A stretch of DNA of 10,213 bases from Bacillota bacterium (GTDB lineage Bacteria; Bacillota; Clostridia; Peptostreptococcales; Anaerovoracaceae). The number at the start of each line of letters is the position of its first letter. Position 1 is the stretch's first letter. Under the pieces are notes generated by a model that saw only the letters and a list, made by a program, of their open reading frames with translations, searched no databases and was not told the DNA's origin. The translations under genes were made by a program, and so were the position numbers. This document shows positions 1-6,004 of the stretch, piece by piece. Location of the stretch: NCBI GenBank assembly GCA_016284485.1, contig JAEEOX010000131.1, forward strand, positions 1 to 10,213, read 5' to 3'.

Positions 1-1091
1 CCCGCCTTTTCAAGCTGCTTGACTATTGTTGCACCGCAACGTGTACAGGTTCCTCACGTGGAGGTCAGGATAGCTGCCTGGACGCCTGCTCTTCTCAGGT
101 CGTCGGCCATCTCCTGACCGAATTTTGTAGCGTCAGCTACCGATGTGGAGTTTCCTGTAGTTGTAAGAAGGAAGGGATAAAGTTCACCGATATATCCTTC
201 CTTTTCAAGCTGTTTCAGCACCTTGTAAGGAGCTACCCTGTCACAGGATTCGTTGGCATATACCGGGTCGTATCCTGCGTGAACGGATTCCCATTCGCCG
301 GGTGTGAGGCAGTCGCCTTCAACCGGATACTTTTTCCAGAACTTGGCTGTAGCTGCGTACATGTGATCCGGATTTCCCTTGGGAACAATTCCTCCGGTAG
401 TACAAAGCGCTATCTTTGCAGTCTTGAGGTCCTTAAGAGGCTCTGCCGGAGTAACCTTTTCATATACAGAGATCTCCAGCTCAGTCTCATAGGGTTCGCC
501 TTTGAGCTTCTTTACAAGCATCTCAACTGCACGTGTGGCTCCGTCCTTCTCATGGAAGACGTTCACACGCTGTCCCTTGGGATAATAGTGCTCCTGCTTG
601 GGGGTGCCCAGCTTCTCGCCTCTTAAGAGCTTGCCTGCAAGGCTTGCGATGAGAGGAACGGCCTTCCTGATGCCTGCAGCGGACTTGTCTGTCTCGATGA
701 TGTAGCAGTACTGCTTATACATCTCCACAGCGGGGTTCTCCCAGTAAAGTCCGGTGATGGCGGGAATTCCGTAGGTCTGCTGCACGAACTTGCAGACCTC
801 GGAGCAGGCGATGCCGAAACGTCCCGCGTTGAAGGCGGGTCCAGCGATGACCAGATCCGGCTGGACCTCTTCCACCTGAGCCTTGATGAACTCAAGGCTC
901 TTCTCAATGTTCTCAGCGAAGTAGTTGTCTCCGCAGATGATGGATCTGACGAACTCGCCATCCTTGATCTGGGGAGCCATTGCATTGGCAGGGCCTACCT
1001 TGCCTTCCTTGAAGAAGGGTTCCTGGTATGCGAATTCTTCTCCGCCGATCTGTCCGAAGAACTGATTTGTGTAGAATAAGATTTTCTTCAT
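1..1091 (-). CDS. Glycine/sarcosine/betaine reductase component B, selenocysteine subunit (GrdB/GrdF/GrdH family), 3' end cut by the window
   Basis: Selenoprotein subunit of the substrate-specific component B of a Grd-type reductase, which with the pyruvoyl subunit takes an amino acid such as glycine, sarcosine or betaine and hands a carboxymethyl group to the GrdA selenoprotein. The first 345 residues read cleanly and carry family-typical segments AGPAFNAGRFG (83-93), IPAITGLYWENP (109-120) and GGIVPKGNPD (233-242). The TGA at 54-56 is followed in frame by GTCTRCGATIVKQLEKAG to the window edge, giving the family signature ILTST-Sec-GTCTRCGA, so Sec346 and Cys349 form a UxxC redox motif. Full family members are about 430-440 residues with Sec near 350, so roughly 90 residues lie outside. 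ATG at 1091 has an AAAGGAGG site 8 nt upstream. The alpha/beta gene ends 16 nt upstream, so the two are co-transcribed. Which substrate it serves is not decided by the sequence; grdF- or grdH-like is favoured over grdB by gene order. Confidence 0.95.
28..40 (-). promoter_or_regulatory. Candidate bacterial SECIS hairpin for the component B selenoprotein
   Basis: On the minus strand GTTGC-GGT-GCAAC forms a perfect 5-bp stem with a 3-nt loop starting with G. The loop begins 19 nt after the UGA, within the roughly 16-37 nt range and with the loop-G preference described for bacterial SECIS elements. It resembles the apical part of the E. coli fdhF element (GUUGCAGGUCUGCAC). The lower stem was not resolved by eye. 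Confidence 0.6.
54..56 (-). other. In-frame UGA selenocysteine codon of the component B selenoprotein
   Basis: Read on the minus strand, the TGA lies between ILTST and GTCTRCGA with the same frame open on both sides to the window edge. This is the known Sec position of GrdB-family proteins (about residue 350; here 346). Treating it as a stop would remove the catalytic UxxC centre and the C-terminal fifth of the protein. Confidence 0.96.
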
Positions 1092-1107
1092 CCGGTTACC
1101 CTCCTTT

Positions 1108-2394
1108 CTAGATAGTTATTGCACCGAGCTTGGTGTTTCCCTGTAAGTTGTGGCCGCCCATGATGCCGTGGATCTCCAGGAGAAGTCTTCCGTCCTCCTG
1201 AATGGAGGTGACGTTTCCTCCGCAGACTCTCTCGACTTCCTTGAGGATGCCGATGGTCTTGTCCATGGCTGGCAGCATGACGGTGGCGTTGGAGTTGCCG
1301 GTGGTGACGATGGCATTGGCCTCCTGTACCGAGTCGGGAAGAGGCTCTGACATTCCGTCCACTCCGGCGTCTTCATTGGTGATTATGACTGTCTTGATAC
1401 CGTTGTTCTCAAGTTCCTGACATACGATCATAAGGTCTGTTGTGGGATTTCCGAAACCTTCCTGGGAAATGAGGACTCCGTCCGCACCCAGCATCTTGAC
1501 TTCTCTTACGGTCATCATCCTGTCTCTGAACTTCTCTTTCAGAGTGGTCATCAGAGGATTGAGGACGATCCCCATGAAGTTGATCTCGGTTCCGTGGATC
1601 TTGAGGAGCTCCCTGATCACAGCATTGTTCTGGTGCATGTAAGTGGTGGTCTTGGATCCCGGAGAAACGCAGTTTCCTGAGATCAGCGCACCGTCCATGA
1701 CTTCATTGGGAGTGATCATGGTGGGAACGAGAGCTTTTGCGTCGCGTCCGTAGAAGTAGGTGTCGTGCAAAAGACCCTGAGCCATGCAGTTGTAAACGTA
1801 GACTACCTTGGGAAGGTCGGGGAATTCCGCGTACTTCTCACCGATAGGCTTCCACTCCATGTTCTCAGTCTCATATTCGGTCACATCGAATCCGATCTCC
1901 GCAACTGTCTTAGCCACCTTGATACCTGCAAGCCTGACGACTTCTTCGTGATCGTGGGGATCCACATAGTCCTGCTTCTCTATGATCATGCAGAGATGCA
2001 GAATGGAGGAATAGATGGTGTAGTCCACGCAGGGGCCGCTCATGTCTATTACGCCCTCCTGGAAACCCACGATGGGTCCGGTGGAGGTCACGGCCATTCC
2101 TTTCAGGCAGTAGGTAATGCCATTGCCCGCTTCCTGCATGTCTTCTCTGAACAGTCCCGGGAATATCTCTCCGCCCTCAAGCTTCGCTCTGGGCTCGATG
2201 ACATCCTTTACGGGAACGATCCTTACGGATTCGCCGGGTCTTGCGATATCGAAGGATACCGCCTTGACTCTGCTGTCTTCCAGGACCAGTTCTTCCAGCC
2301 TTTTGGGATCCACATGAAGCACGCCGTCTTCGATCTTGTCGACGGTATCAAAGACGATGTCTTTGATCTGAACTTTTCTAAGTTCCAAATTCAT
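1108..2394 (-). CDS. Glycine/sarcosine/betaine reductase component B, alpha/beta proprotein (GrdE/GrdG/GrdI family)
   Basis: 428-residue proprotein of the pyruvoyl-containing part of component B. In the known family the chain is cut before a cysteine that becomes an N-terminal pyruvoyl group, which binds the amino group of the substrate as a Schiff base. Here the matching site is SGNCVS, with Asn241-Cys242. Other family segments are ARPGESVRIVPVKDVIEPR (51-69), IVGFQEGVIDMSGP (108-121), AQGLLHDTYFYGRDAK (205-220) and LISQEGFGNPTTDL (308-321). Length matches the family. ATG at 2394 has an AAGGA-type ribosome site 8 nt upstream. It is the first gene after the sigma-54 promoter at 2502-2517 and is followed by the selenoprotein subunit gene. 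The residues after the processing Cys (SPGSKTTTY) differ from the ACDKNTTY that I recall for glycine-type GrdE, so a non-glycine substrate is possible; that comparison is from memory. Confidence 0.93.
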   Translation of the reverse strand: MNLELRKVQIKDIVFDTVDKIEDGVLHVDPKRLEELVLEDSRVKAVSFDIARPGESVRIVPVKDVIEPRAKLEGGEIFPGLFREDMQEAGNGITYCLKGMAVTSTGPIVGFQEGVIDMSGPCVDYTIYSSILHLCMIIEKQDYVDPHDHEEVVRLAGIKVAKTVAEIGFDVTEYETENMEWKPIGEKYAEFPDLPKVVYVYNCMAQGLLHDTYFYGRDAKALVPTMITPNEVMDGALISGNCVSPGSKTTTYMHQNNAVIRELLKIHGTEINFMGIVLNPLMTTLKEKFRDRMMTVREVKMLGADGVLISQEGFGNPTTDLMIVCQELENNGIKTVIITNEDAGVDGMSEPLPDSVQEANAIVTTGNSNATVMLPAMDKTIGILKEVERVCGGNVTSIQEDGRLLLEIHGIMGGHNLQGNTKLGAITI

Positions 2395-2454
2395 GTGTCG
2401 TTTCCTTTCTTGAAATATGTATTAAGTTGTGTGGGTGTAATGCTTTGCCCGACC

Positions 2455-2469
2455 GCGCCCCTCAGGCGC
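2455..2469 (-). promoter_or_regulatory. GC-rich hairpin in the leader of the reductase mRNA
   Basis: GCGCC and GGCGC form a perfect 5-bp stem around a 5-nt loop, about 20 nt after the predicted sigma-54 start and 60 nt before the grdE-like ATG. No U-run follows, so it is not an obvious terminator. It could stabilise the 5' end or be incidental. Confidence 0.35.
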
Positions 2470-2501
2470 ATCTGTGCCGGACATTCGCAAAATATATTAA
2501 G

Positions 2502-2517
2502 AGCAATTTTCGTGCCA
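2502..2517 (-). promoter_or_regulatory. Sigma-54 (RpoN) promoter for the component B reductase genes
   Basis: The minus strand reads TGGCACGAAAATTGCT, matching the -24/-12 consensus TGGCACG-N4-TTGCW at every fixed position, with GG at 2516-2515 and GC at 2504-2503. Transcription should begin near 2491, giving a leader of about 97 nt before the ATG at 2394. The gene for a sigma-54 enhancer-binding activator lies just upstream (2611-4038), which strongly supports the call. Confidence 0.92.
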
Positions 2518-2548
2518 TAAAAATACCTATGATTTTAGGGGTTTTTAT
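2517..2548. repeat. 13-bp imperfect inverted repeat touching the sigma-54 promoter
   Basis: Arms ATAAAAATACCTA (2517-2529) and TAGGGGTTTTTAT (2536-2548) are complementary at 11 of 13 positions around a 6-nt loop, starting at the -24 end of the promoter. On the minus strand the second arm ends in a T-rich run (TATTTTTAT), so it could be a weak terminator for the regulator gene. It could also be a protein-binding palindrome. Confidence 0.45.
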
Positions 2549-2564
2549 AGGATTTTGCTCTATT

Positions 2565-2599
2565 TGGCGACGGTTTTTTGTCGGTTTCGTCTGTTGCCA
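2565..2599. promoter_or_regulatory. Candidate enhancer sites for the sigma-54 activator
   Basis: TGGCGACGG (2565-2573) and the inverted near-copy CTGTTGCCA (2591-2599, 7 of 9 matching) lie about 75-110 bp upstream of the predicted start, where activators of this class usually bind. The core TTTGGCGACGG recurs exactly at 4597-4607 in the divergent region upstream of grdX. A second inverted pair GTCGGT/ACCGAC (2580-2585, 2599-2604) overlaps it. The role is inferred from position and recurrence. Confidence 0.4.
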
Positions 2600-2610
2600 C
2601 CGACCGATTT

Positions 2611-4038
2611 TCACCGCGTCTCCTTATCGGTGATCTTCATCTTGTCCATCTTGTACTTGAGAGTCTGCCTGGGAATGCCCAGAAGCTCGCCGGCCTTGGT
2701 CTTGTTGCCGCCGCATTTCTCAAGAGCCTTCAGGATCATTTCCCTTTCCAGGAGATCCACAGCTTCTGTGAGGCTCATGTCTTCCCCCTCCAGGTCGATG
2801 ATCACCTTTGAGTCGTCAGTGGCGGGCTCGGCTTTTTTGCGCACCTCACCCTTGTTCTTGCTGTTAAGGTAGACCGGGATGTCCCTCATGTCCAGGGTGT
2901 CGGATTCGGTCATGGTTATCATGGACTCGATGACGTGTTTCAGTTCTCTCACGTTTCCTTCCCAGTCATAGTTCAGGAAAAACGCCCTGAGCTCCTCGGA
3001 TATGCCCTTCACGTTCTTGCCGTACATACCGTTGAAGTAATCGATGTAGTTGTCCGTCAGATATTCGATGTCGTCAGGCCTCTCCCTGAGAGGAGGCAGG
3101 TATATCATATTGGACGAAAGCCTGTAGAAAAGGTCTCTCCTCAGGATCCCCTTTTCGATGGCCTCCATGGGGTCGATGTTCATGGCAGCGATGATCTTGA
3201 CCTTCACCTTCTTTTCCTTGCTGGCCCCCAGAGGTCTGAAGGTGCCCTCCTGCAGGACTCTCAGCAACTTGCCCTGTACCGCGTATGGCAGGGCGTTGAG
3301 CTCGTCCAGGAAGAAGATGCCGCCGTCGGCCTCCTCGAACAGTCCCTTCTTGTTCTCAGCGCCGGTGTATGAACCTCTGGTGGTCCCGAAGAGGATGCCC
3401 TCGATCAGGTTGTCCGGCACCGCTGCGCAGTTCTGGATGACCACCTTCTGCTTGGGGTACACCATGTAGTTGATTATGGCCTGGGCAAACATCTCCTTGC
3501 CCGTGCCGGTCTCTCCGTAGATCAATATGGGATTGCTGTTCATAGAGAAAAGCTTGGCCTGCTCTATGGTGCTCAGCATGCCGTCGTTTATGGTCAGGAT
3601 GTCCTCGAAGGTAGTCCTGTCGTTGGAATCCCTGTTGGGATGGAATCTGCCGTCCTTCTCCAGAGATTCCAGGGCATCCGGTTTCTTTTCCAGATTTCCC
3701 ACGTTGGTCAGGTCCTTGGTGAGCTCCACCACGCCGACCACCTGTCCCTTGCTGAGAAGAGGCAGAGTGATGTTCTTGGTTACGTAGACCTTGCCGTTTA
3801 TGTCCGTCCACTCCTGGACCTCATTGAAGACGGGTACTCCCGTGGACATGGCCTTTACTATTGATGAATTGCCCACGCCGATGGAGGGATACATCTCGAA
3901 GAAATTCTTGTAAGGCTTGGTGGTCAGGTCCGCACCCATGCGCTTGTCGAATCTGGAGTTATATACAATGTCATAATCCTTGTTTACCACCAGAATGTAG
4001 TCCGCCATGTCCAGCAGCATTTTCTCTTTGTTAGCCAT
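2611..4038 (-). CDS. Sigma-54-dependent transcriptional activator (PAS - AAA+ - Fis-type HTH)
   Basis: 475-residue enhancer-binding protein that remodels RNA polymerase-sigma-54 by ATP hydrolysis. Residues about 5-115 look like a PAS sensor (YILVVNKDYDIVYNS at 14-28). The AAA+ domain spans about 145-375: Walker A GETGTGKE (175-182), a GAFTGA loop in the variant form GSYTGA (222-227), Walker B GGIFFLDE (239-246), arginine-rich LRRDLFYRL (299-307) and WEGNVREL (359-366). A Fis-type helix-turn-helix ends the protein (about 431-468, GGNKTKAGELLGIPRQTLKYKM). There is no response-receiver domain, so it probably senses a small ligand or redox state through PAS. ATG at 4038 has a GAGGGA site 7 nt upstream. 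It follows grdX by 20 nt and most likely shares its transcript. The obvious target is the sigma-54 promoter just downstream; PrdR-like and other Stickland regulators have this architecture. Confidence 0.93.
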   Translation of the reverse strand: MANKEKMLLDMADYILVVNKDYDIVYNSRFDKRMGADLTTKPYKNFFEMYPSIGVGNSSIVKAMSTGVPVFNEVQEWTDINGKVYVTKNITLPLLSKGQVVGVVELTKDLTNVGNLEKKPDALESLEKDGRFHPNRDSNDRTTFEDILTINDGMLSTIEQAKLFSMNSNPILIYGETGTGKEMFAQAIINYMVYPKQKVVIQNCAAVPDNLIEGILFGTTRGSYTGAENKKGLFEEADGGIFFLDELNALPYAVQGKLLRVLQEGTFRPLGASKEKKVKVKIIAAMNIDPMEAIEKGILRRDLFYRLSSNMIYLPPLRERPDDIEYLTDNYIDYFNGMYGKNVKGISEELRAFFLNYDWEGNVRELKHVIESMITMTESDTLDMRDIPVYLNSKNKGEVRKKAEPATDDSKVIIDLEGEDMSLTEAVDLLEREMILKALEKCGGNKTKAGELLGIPRQTLKYKMDKMKITDKETR

Positions 4039-4058
4039 CGTTCAGTCCCTCTTATCCA

Positions 4059-4484
4059 TTAACGTCTGTATTCCTCAGCCCCGGCCTTCAGGAGAAGGAA
4101 ATCCAGGTACTGAAGATCCGGAAGCATACTGTCGTCATATTTCAGCGCAAAAGTGTTTTGAAGCAGTTTGGCGGTCTCAGCCATGCTGTCCTCGATCATG
4201 ATGACGCTGTTTAAGTCACATTCCGTGCCCTTCTCCCTCTCACGTTCCTCCGGCACCTCCAGAAACACTGACTTGTATGGGGTCTCGTGGGGCTTGATCC
4301 GGCCCATCATGGGGTGCATCACAAGCTTCGCTCCCAGGTGGATCATGTCCCTGGCTCTGACCAGAACGTCCATTTGGGACATATCCGGGTCAAAGTCCAC
4401 GTCGATATTTCTGAAGCAGGACTCCCCATTATAGGAAATCGCCTCATTGACTCTGCTGTTATTTGTAATTATTAATAGCTTCAT
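4059..4484 (-). CDS. grdX: GrdX family protein
   Basis: 141-residue small soluble protein matching GrdX, a protein of unknown function encoded with glycine reductase operons in clostridia. Family-like features are the start MKLLIITNN, the segment LVRARDMIHLGAKLVMHP (41-58), the conserved-looking GRIKPHETPYKS (61-72) and a C-terminal part with LPDLQYLDFLLLKAG (121-135). No signal peptide or membrane segment is seen. It is first in a two-gene unit with the sigma-54 activator (20 nt gap) and divergent from selD. No Shine-Dalgarno sequence precedes the ATG at 4484, and a perfect -10 box ends 7 nt before it, so the mRNA may be leaderless. Assignment rests on sequence recall plus context. Confidence 0.85.
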   Translation of the reverse strand: MKLLIITNNSRVNEAISYNGESCFRNIDVDFDPDMSQMDVLVRARDMIHLGAKLVMHPMMGRIKPHETPYKSVFLEVPEEREREKGTECDLNSVIMIEDSMAETAKLLQNTFALKYDDSMLPDLQYLDFLLLKAGAEEYRR

Positions 4485-4490
4485 GGGTAT

Positions 4491-4521
4491 ATTATACTAT
4501 ATTGGGACGAATAATTGTCAA
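4491..4521 (-). promoter_or_regulatory. Sigma-70-type promoter for grdX and the activator
   Basis: On the minus strand a perfect TTGACA (4521-4516) and perfect TATAAT (4496-4491) are separated by 19 bp, longer than the usual 17. The -10 box is followed by six bases and then the grdX ATG, which puts the expected start on or next to the A of ATG. Confidence 0.65.
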
Positions 4522-4526
4522 CAATA

Positions 4527-4615
4527 ACGGATAAGTATTAAAATAAGTGATAAAATATCGTCGGTATTAGAATAGTTTATAATCTTATCCCGGTATTTTG
4601 GCGACGGATAAATAT
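4527..4615. repeat. Short direct repeats in the grdX/selD divergent region
   Basis: ACGGATAAGTAT (4527-4538) and ACGGATAAATAT (4604-4615) match at 11 of 12 positions. CGGTATT occurs at 4562-4568 and 4591-4597. The 11-mer TTTGGCGACGG (4597-4607) also occurs at 2563-2573 upstream of the sigma-54 promoter. The repeats lie between two divergent promoters and may be operator or activator sites; function is inferred only. Confidence 0.4.
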
Positions 4616-4618
4616 GCG

Positions 4619-4647
4619 TTGTAAACCAGCGGACAAAACCGTATAAT
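4619..4647 (+). promoter_or_regulatory. Sigma-70-type promoter for selD
   Basis: TTGTAA (4619-4624), a 17-bp spacer and a perfect TATAAT (4642-4647). The expected start is near 4654, leaving a leader of about 25 nt that contains the AAAGGAGG ribosome site (4663-4670). Confidence 0.75.
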
Positions 4648-4678
4648 ATAGGCAGTATAGCGAAAGGAGGTGTGGGCC

Positions 4679-5722
4679 ATGTCAGAGAAAGAAAAACGCA
4701 GACTTACAGAGATGACGAGCCGCGGCGGGTGACTGGCCAAAGTCGCTCCAAGCGATCTGTCGCAGGTCCTGCGTCAACTGCCCAAAATGAGCGACCCTGA
4801 TCTTCTGGTAGGCTTCGATACCTCCGATGATGCAGCGGTCTTTAAGATAAGCGACGATCTGGCTCTCATACAGACTGTGGACATTTTCCCGCCCATAGTG
4901 GACGATCCCTTCGATTACGGCAGGATCGCGGCGGCCAACGCCCTTTCGGACGTGTACGCCATGGGAGGTACCCCGCGCCTGGCCATGAACATTCTTTGCA
5001 TCCCCGAGGATCTGGATCAGGAGATCACCCTCGGGATCCTTCGCGGCGGTCAGGACAGATGCGCCGAAGCAGGCGCAGTCATATGCGGAGGTCATACCAT
5101 AAAGGACAACGAGCCTAAATACGGACTCTGCGTTTCAGGTTTCATTTCACCCTCCAGGGTGAAGAAGAACTCGGCCGCAAAGGAGGGAGACATCCTGATC
5201 CTCACCAAGGCTCTGGGCACCGGCATACTGAGCACCGCCATGAAGGCGGATCTGCCCTCCCCTGATACCTGCAGGGCAGTGATCGAATCCATGGCCACCC
5301 TCAACAAAAAAGCTGCAGAGATCATGGTGAAGTATCCCGTAAACGCCTGTACCGACGTCACCGGTTTCGGTCTTGTGGGACACTCCTTCGAGATGGCCTC
5401 TTCATCCGGCCTCACCATTGCGCTGGAAAGCAGTTCACTTCCGCTTCTTCCGGAAGCTCTGGACATGGCAAGGATGGGTATCATCCCCGCCGGAGCCTAC
5501 GGTAACCGCAGCTGGATAGACTGCGGCGCCACAGTGGAGGGAGATGTGGATCTGGCTCTCACGGATATCATGTACGATCCCCAGACATCGGGAGGTCTGC
5601 TTATCTCCGTTCCGGAGAAGGAAGGTTTTAATCTCCTCAGAGAACTACAGGACAGCATCCCCGTAGCATCCATAGTCGGCCACGTGGAAAGATTCCACAA
5701 GAAGCCCATCATAATCAGATAA
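4679..5722 (+). CDS. selD: Selenophosphate synthetase SelD, itself a selenoprotein
   Basis: Makes selenophosphate from selenide and ATP, the selenium donor for selenocysteine and selenouridine. The 347-residue chain starts at ATG 4679, 8 nt after AAAGGAGG, and contains an in-frame TGA at codon 18 (4730-4732). The N-terminus then reads TSRGG-Sec-LAKVAPSDL, aligning Sec18 and Lys21 with Cys17 and Lys20 of E. coli SelD (GCGCK). Further family segments, in full-length numbering, include TSDDAAVF (48-55), the stretch from QTVDIFPP to YAMGGTP (65-98), ICGGHTIKDNEPKYGLCVSG (135-154), TDVTGFGLVGHS (224-235) and DPQTSGGLL (302-310). Length matches the family. A conventional caller would start at 4787 and lose the catalytic loop. 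It lies divergent from grdX and convergent with the YedF operon, with a shared terminator after it. Assignment is secure. Confidence 0.97.
4730..4732 (+). other. selD: In-frame UGA selenocysteine codon of selD
   Basis: TGA is codon 18 of the frame that opens at the ATG with the strong ribosome site (4679) and continues through the whole SelD chain. It occupies the catalytic Cys/Sec position of the GG-U/C-xxK loop. Confidence 0.96.
4761..4773 (+). promoter_or_regulatory. Candidate bacterial SECIS hairpin of selD
   Basis: CGCAG-GTC-CTGCG forms a perfect 5-bp stem with a loop starting with G. The loop begins 34 nt after the UGA, inside the described 16-37 nt window. The core GCAGGTCCTGC closely resembles the GCAGGUCUGC tip of E. 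coli fdhF SECIS. A competing hairpin at 4743-4755 (TCGCT-CCA-AGCGA) has no loop G. Confidence 0.55.
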
Positions 5723-5729
5723 AGCTCAT

Positions 5730-5757
5730 AAAAAAAGCCGCGTTTGCGGCTTTTTTT
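5730..5757. terminator. Bidirectional intrinsic terminator between selD and the DUF3343 gene
   Basis: Seven A, GCCGC, loop GTTT, GCGGC, seven T: a perfect 12-bp stem with a U-run in either direction. It lies 7 bp after the selD stop and 3 bp beyond the stop of the convergent DUF3343 gene, so it serves both. Confidence 0.95.
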
Positions 5758-5760
5758 CTT

Positions 5761-6003
5761 TCAGTAAAGCATGATCTCGAACATCCCTTCGTGGGGATAA
5801 CCTCCTCTGCACAGTTCCTCGGCCGGACCGGCTTCCTCCATGGGTGCCATCCAGCACATCCCGCAGCCCGCGGCTATCTCCCCCGGAACGGGTATGAGCC
5901 TTCCGGGTACTTCATGTATCCTGCAGTAGTCCTCGAAGGCCATAGCGTCTGTGGTGTTGCTGAAGGTTATTATTCTTTTGAGTTTTTTCTCTCTGATCAT
6001 CAC
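5761..6003 (-). CDS. DUF3343 family protein (putative selenium/sulfur carrier)
   Basis: 80-residue soluble protein of the DUF3343 family, which recurs beside yedF and selD in selenium-using bacteria and has been proposed as a selenium or sulfur carrier; its biochemistry is unproven. Family features are the start KRIITFSNTTDAMAFEDYC (9-27), GRLIPVPGEIAAGCG (34-48) and a Cys pair in GCGMCW (46-51) that could bind selenium. The first possible codon is GTG at 6003, 1 nt after the desulfurase TAG, followed at once by ATG at 6000. GTG has the better spacing (7 nt) to a weak GAGAGA, so 80 or 79 residues are both possible. It is last in the yedF operon and ends at the bidirectional terminator. The TGA stop is a true stop, since the frame then runs into the terminator. 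Confidence 0.85.
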   Translation of the reverse strand: MMIREKKLKRIITFSNTTDAMAFEDYCRIHEVPGRLIPVPGEIAAGCGMCWMAPMEEAGPAEELCRGGYPHEGMFEIMLY

Positions 6004-6004
6004 T

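Noticed and set aside
2395..2490. Riboswitch in the leader of the reductase genes
   Set aside because: About 97 nt with one small hairpin and no recognisable glycine or other aptamer core.
1765..2520. 251-codon open frame on the plus strand opposite the grdE-like gene
   Set aside because: Antisense shadow of a well-conserved family protein; it also crosses the sigma-54 promoter and has no family resemblance.
4598..4617. Second sigma-54 promoter upstream of selD (TTGGCGACGG...TATGCG)
   Set aside because: GG to GC spacing is 14 rather than 10, and a good sigma-70 promoter overlaps this region.
4743..4755. Hairpin TCGCT-CCA-AGCGA as the selD SECIS
   Set aside because: A perfect stem, but the loop has no G in its first two positions and begins only 16 nt after the UGA; the 4761-4773 hairpin fits better.
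4787..5722. selD starting at ATG 4787
   Set aside because: It would lack the catalytic GGU-xxK loop, and no ribosome site precedes it; the frame from 4679 through the Sec TGA is complete.
5761..5763. Possible Sec read-through of the DUF3343 TGA stop
   Set aside because: The frame beyond runs straight into the terminator and then antisense selD; the protein already has family length.
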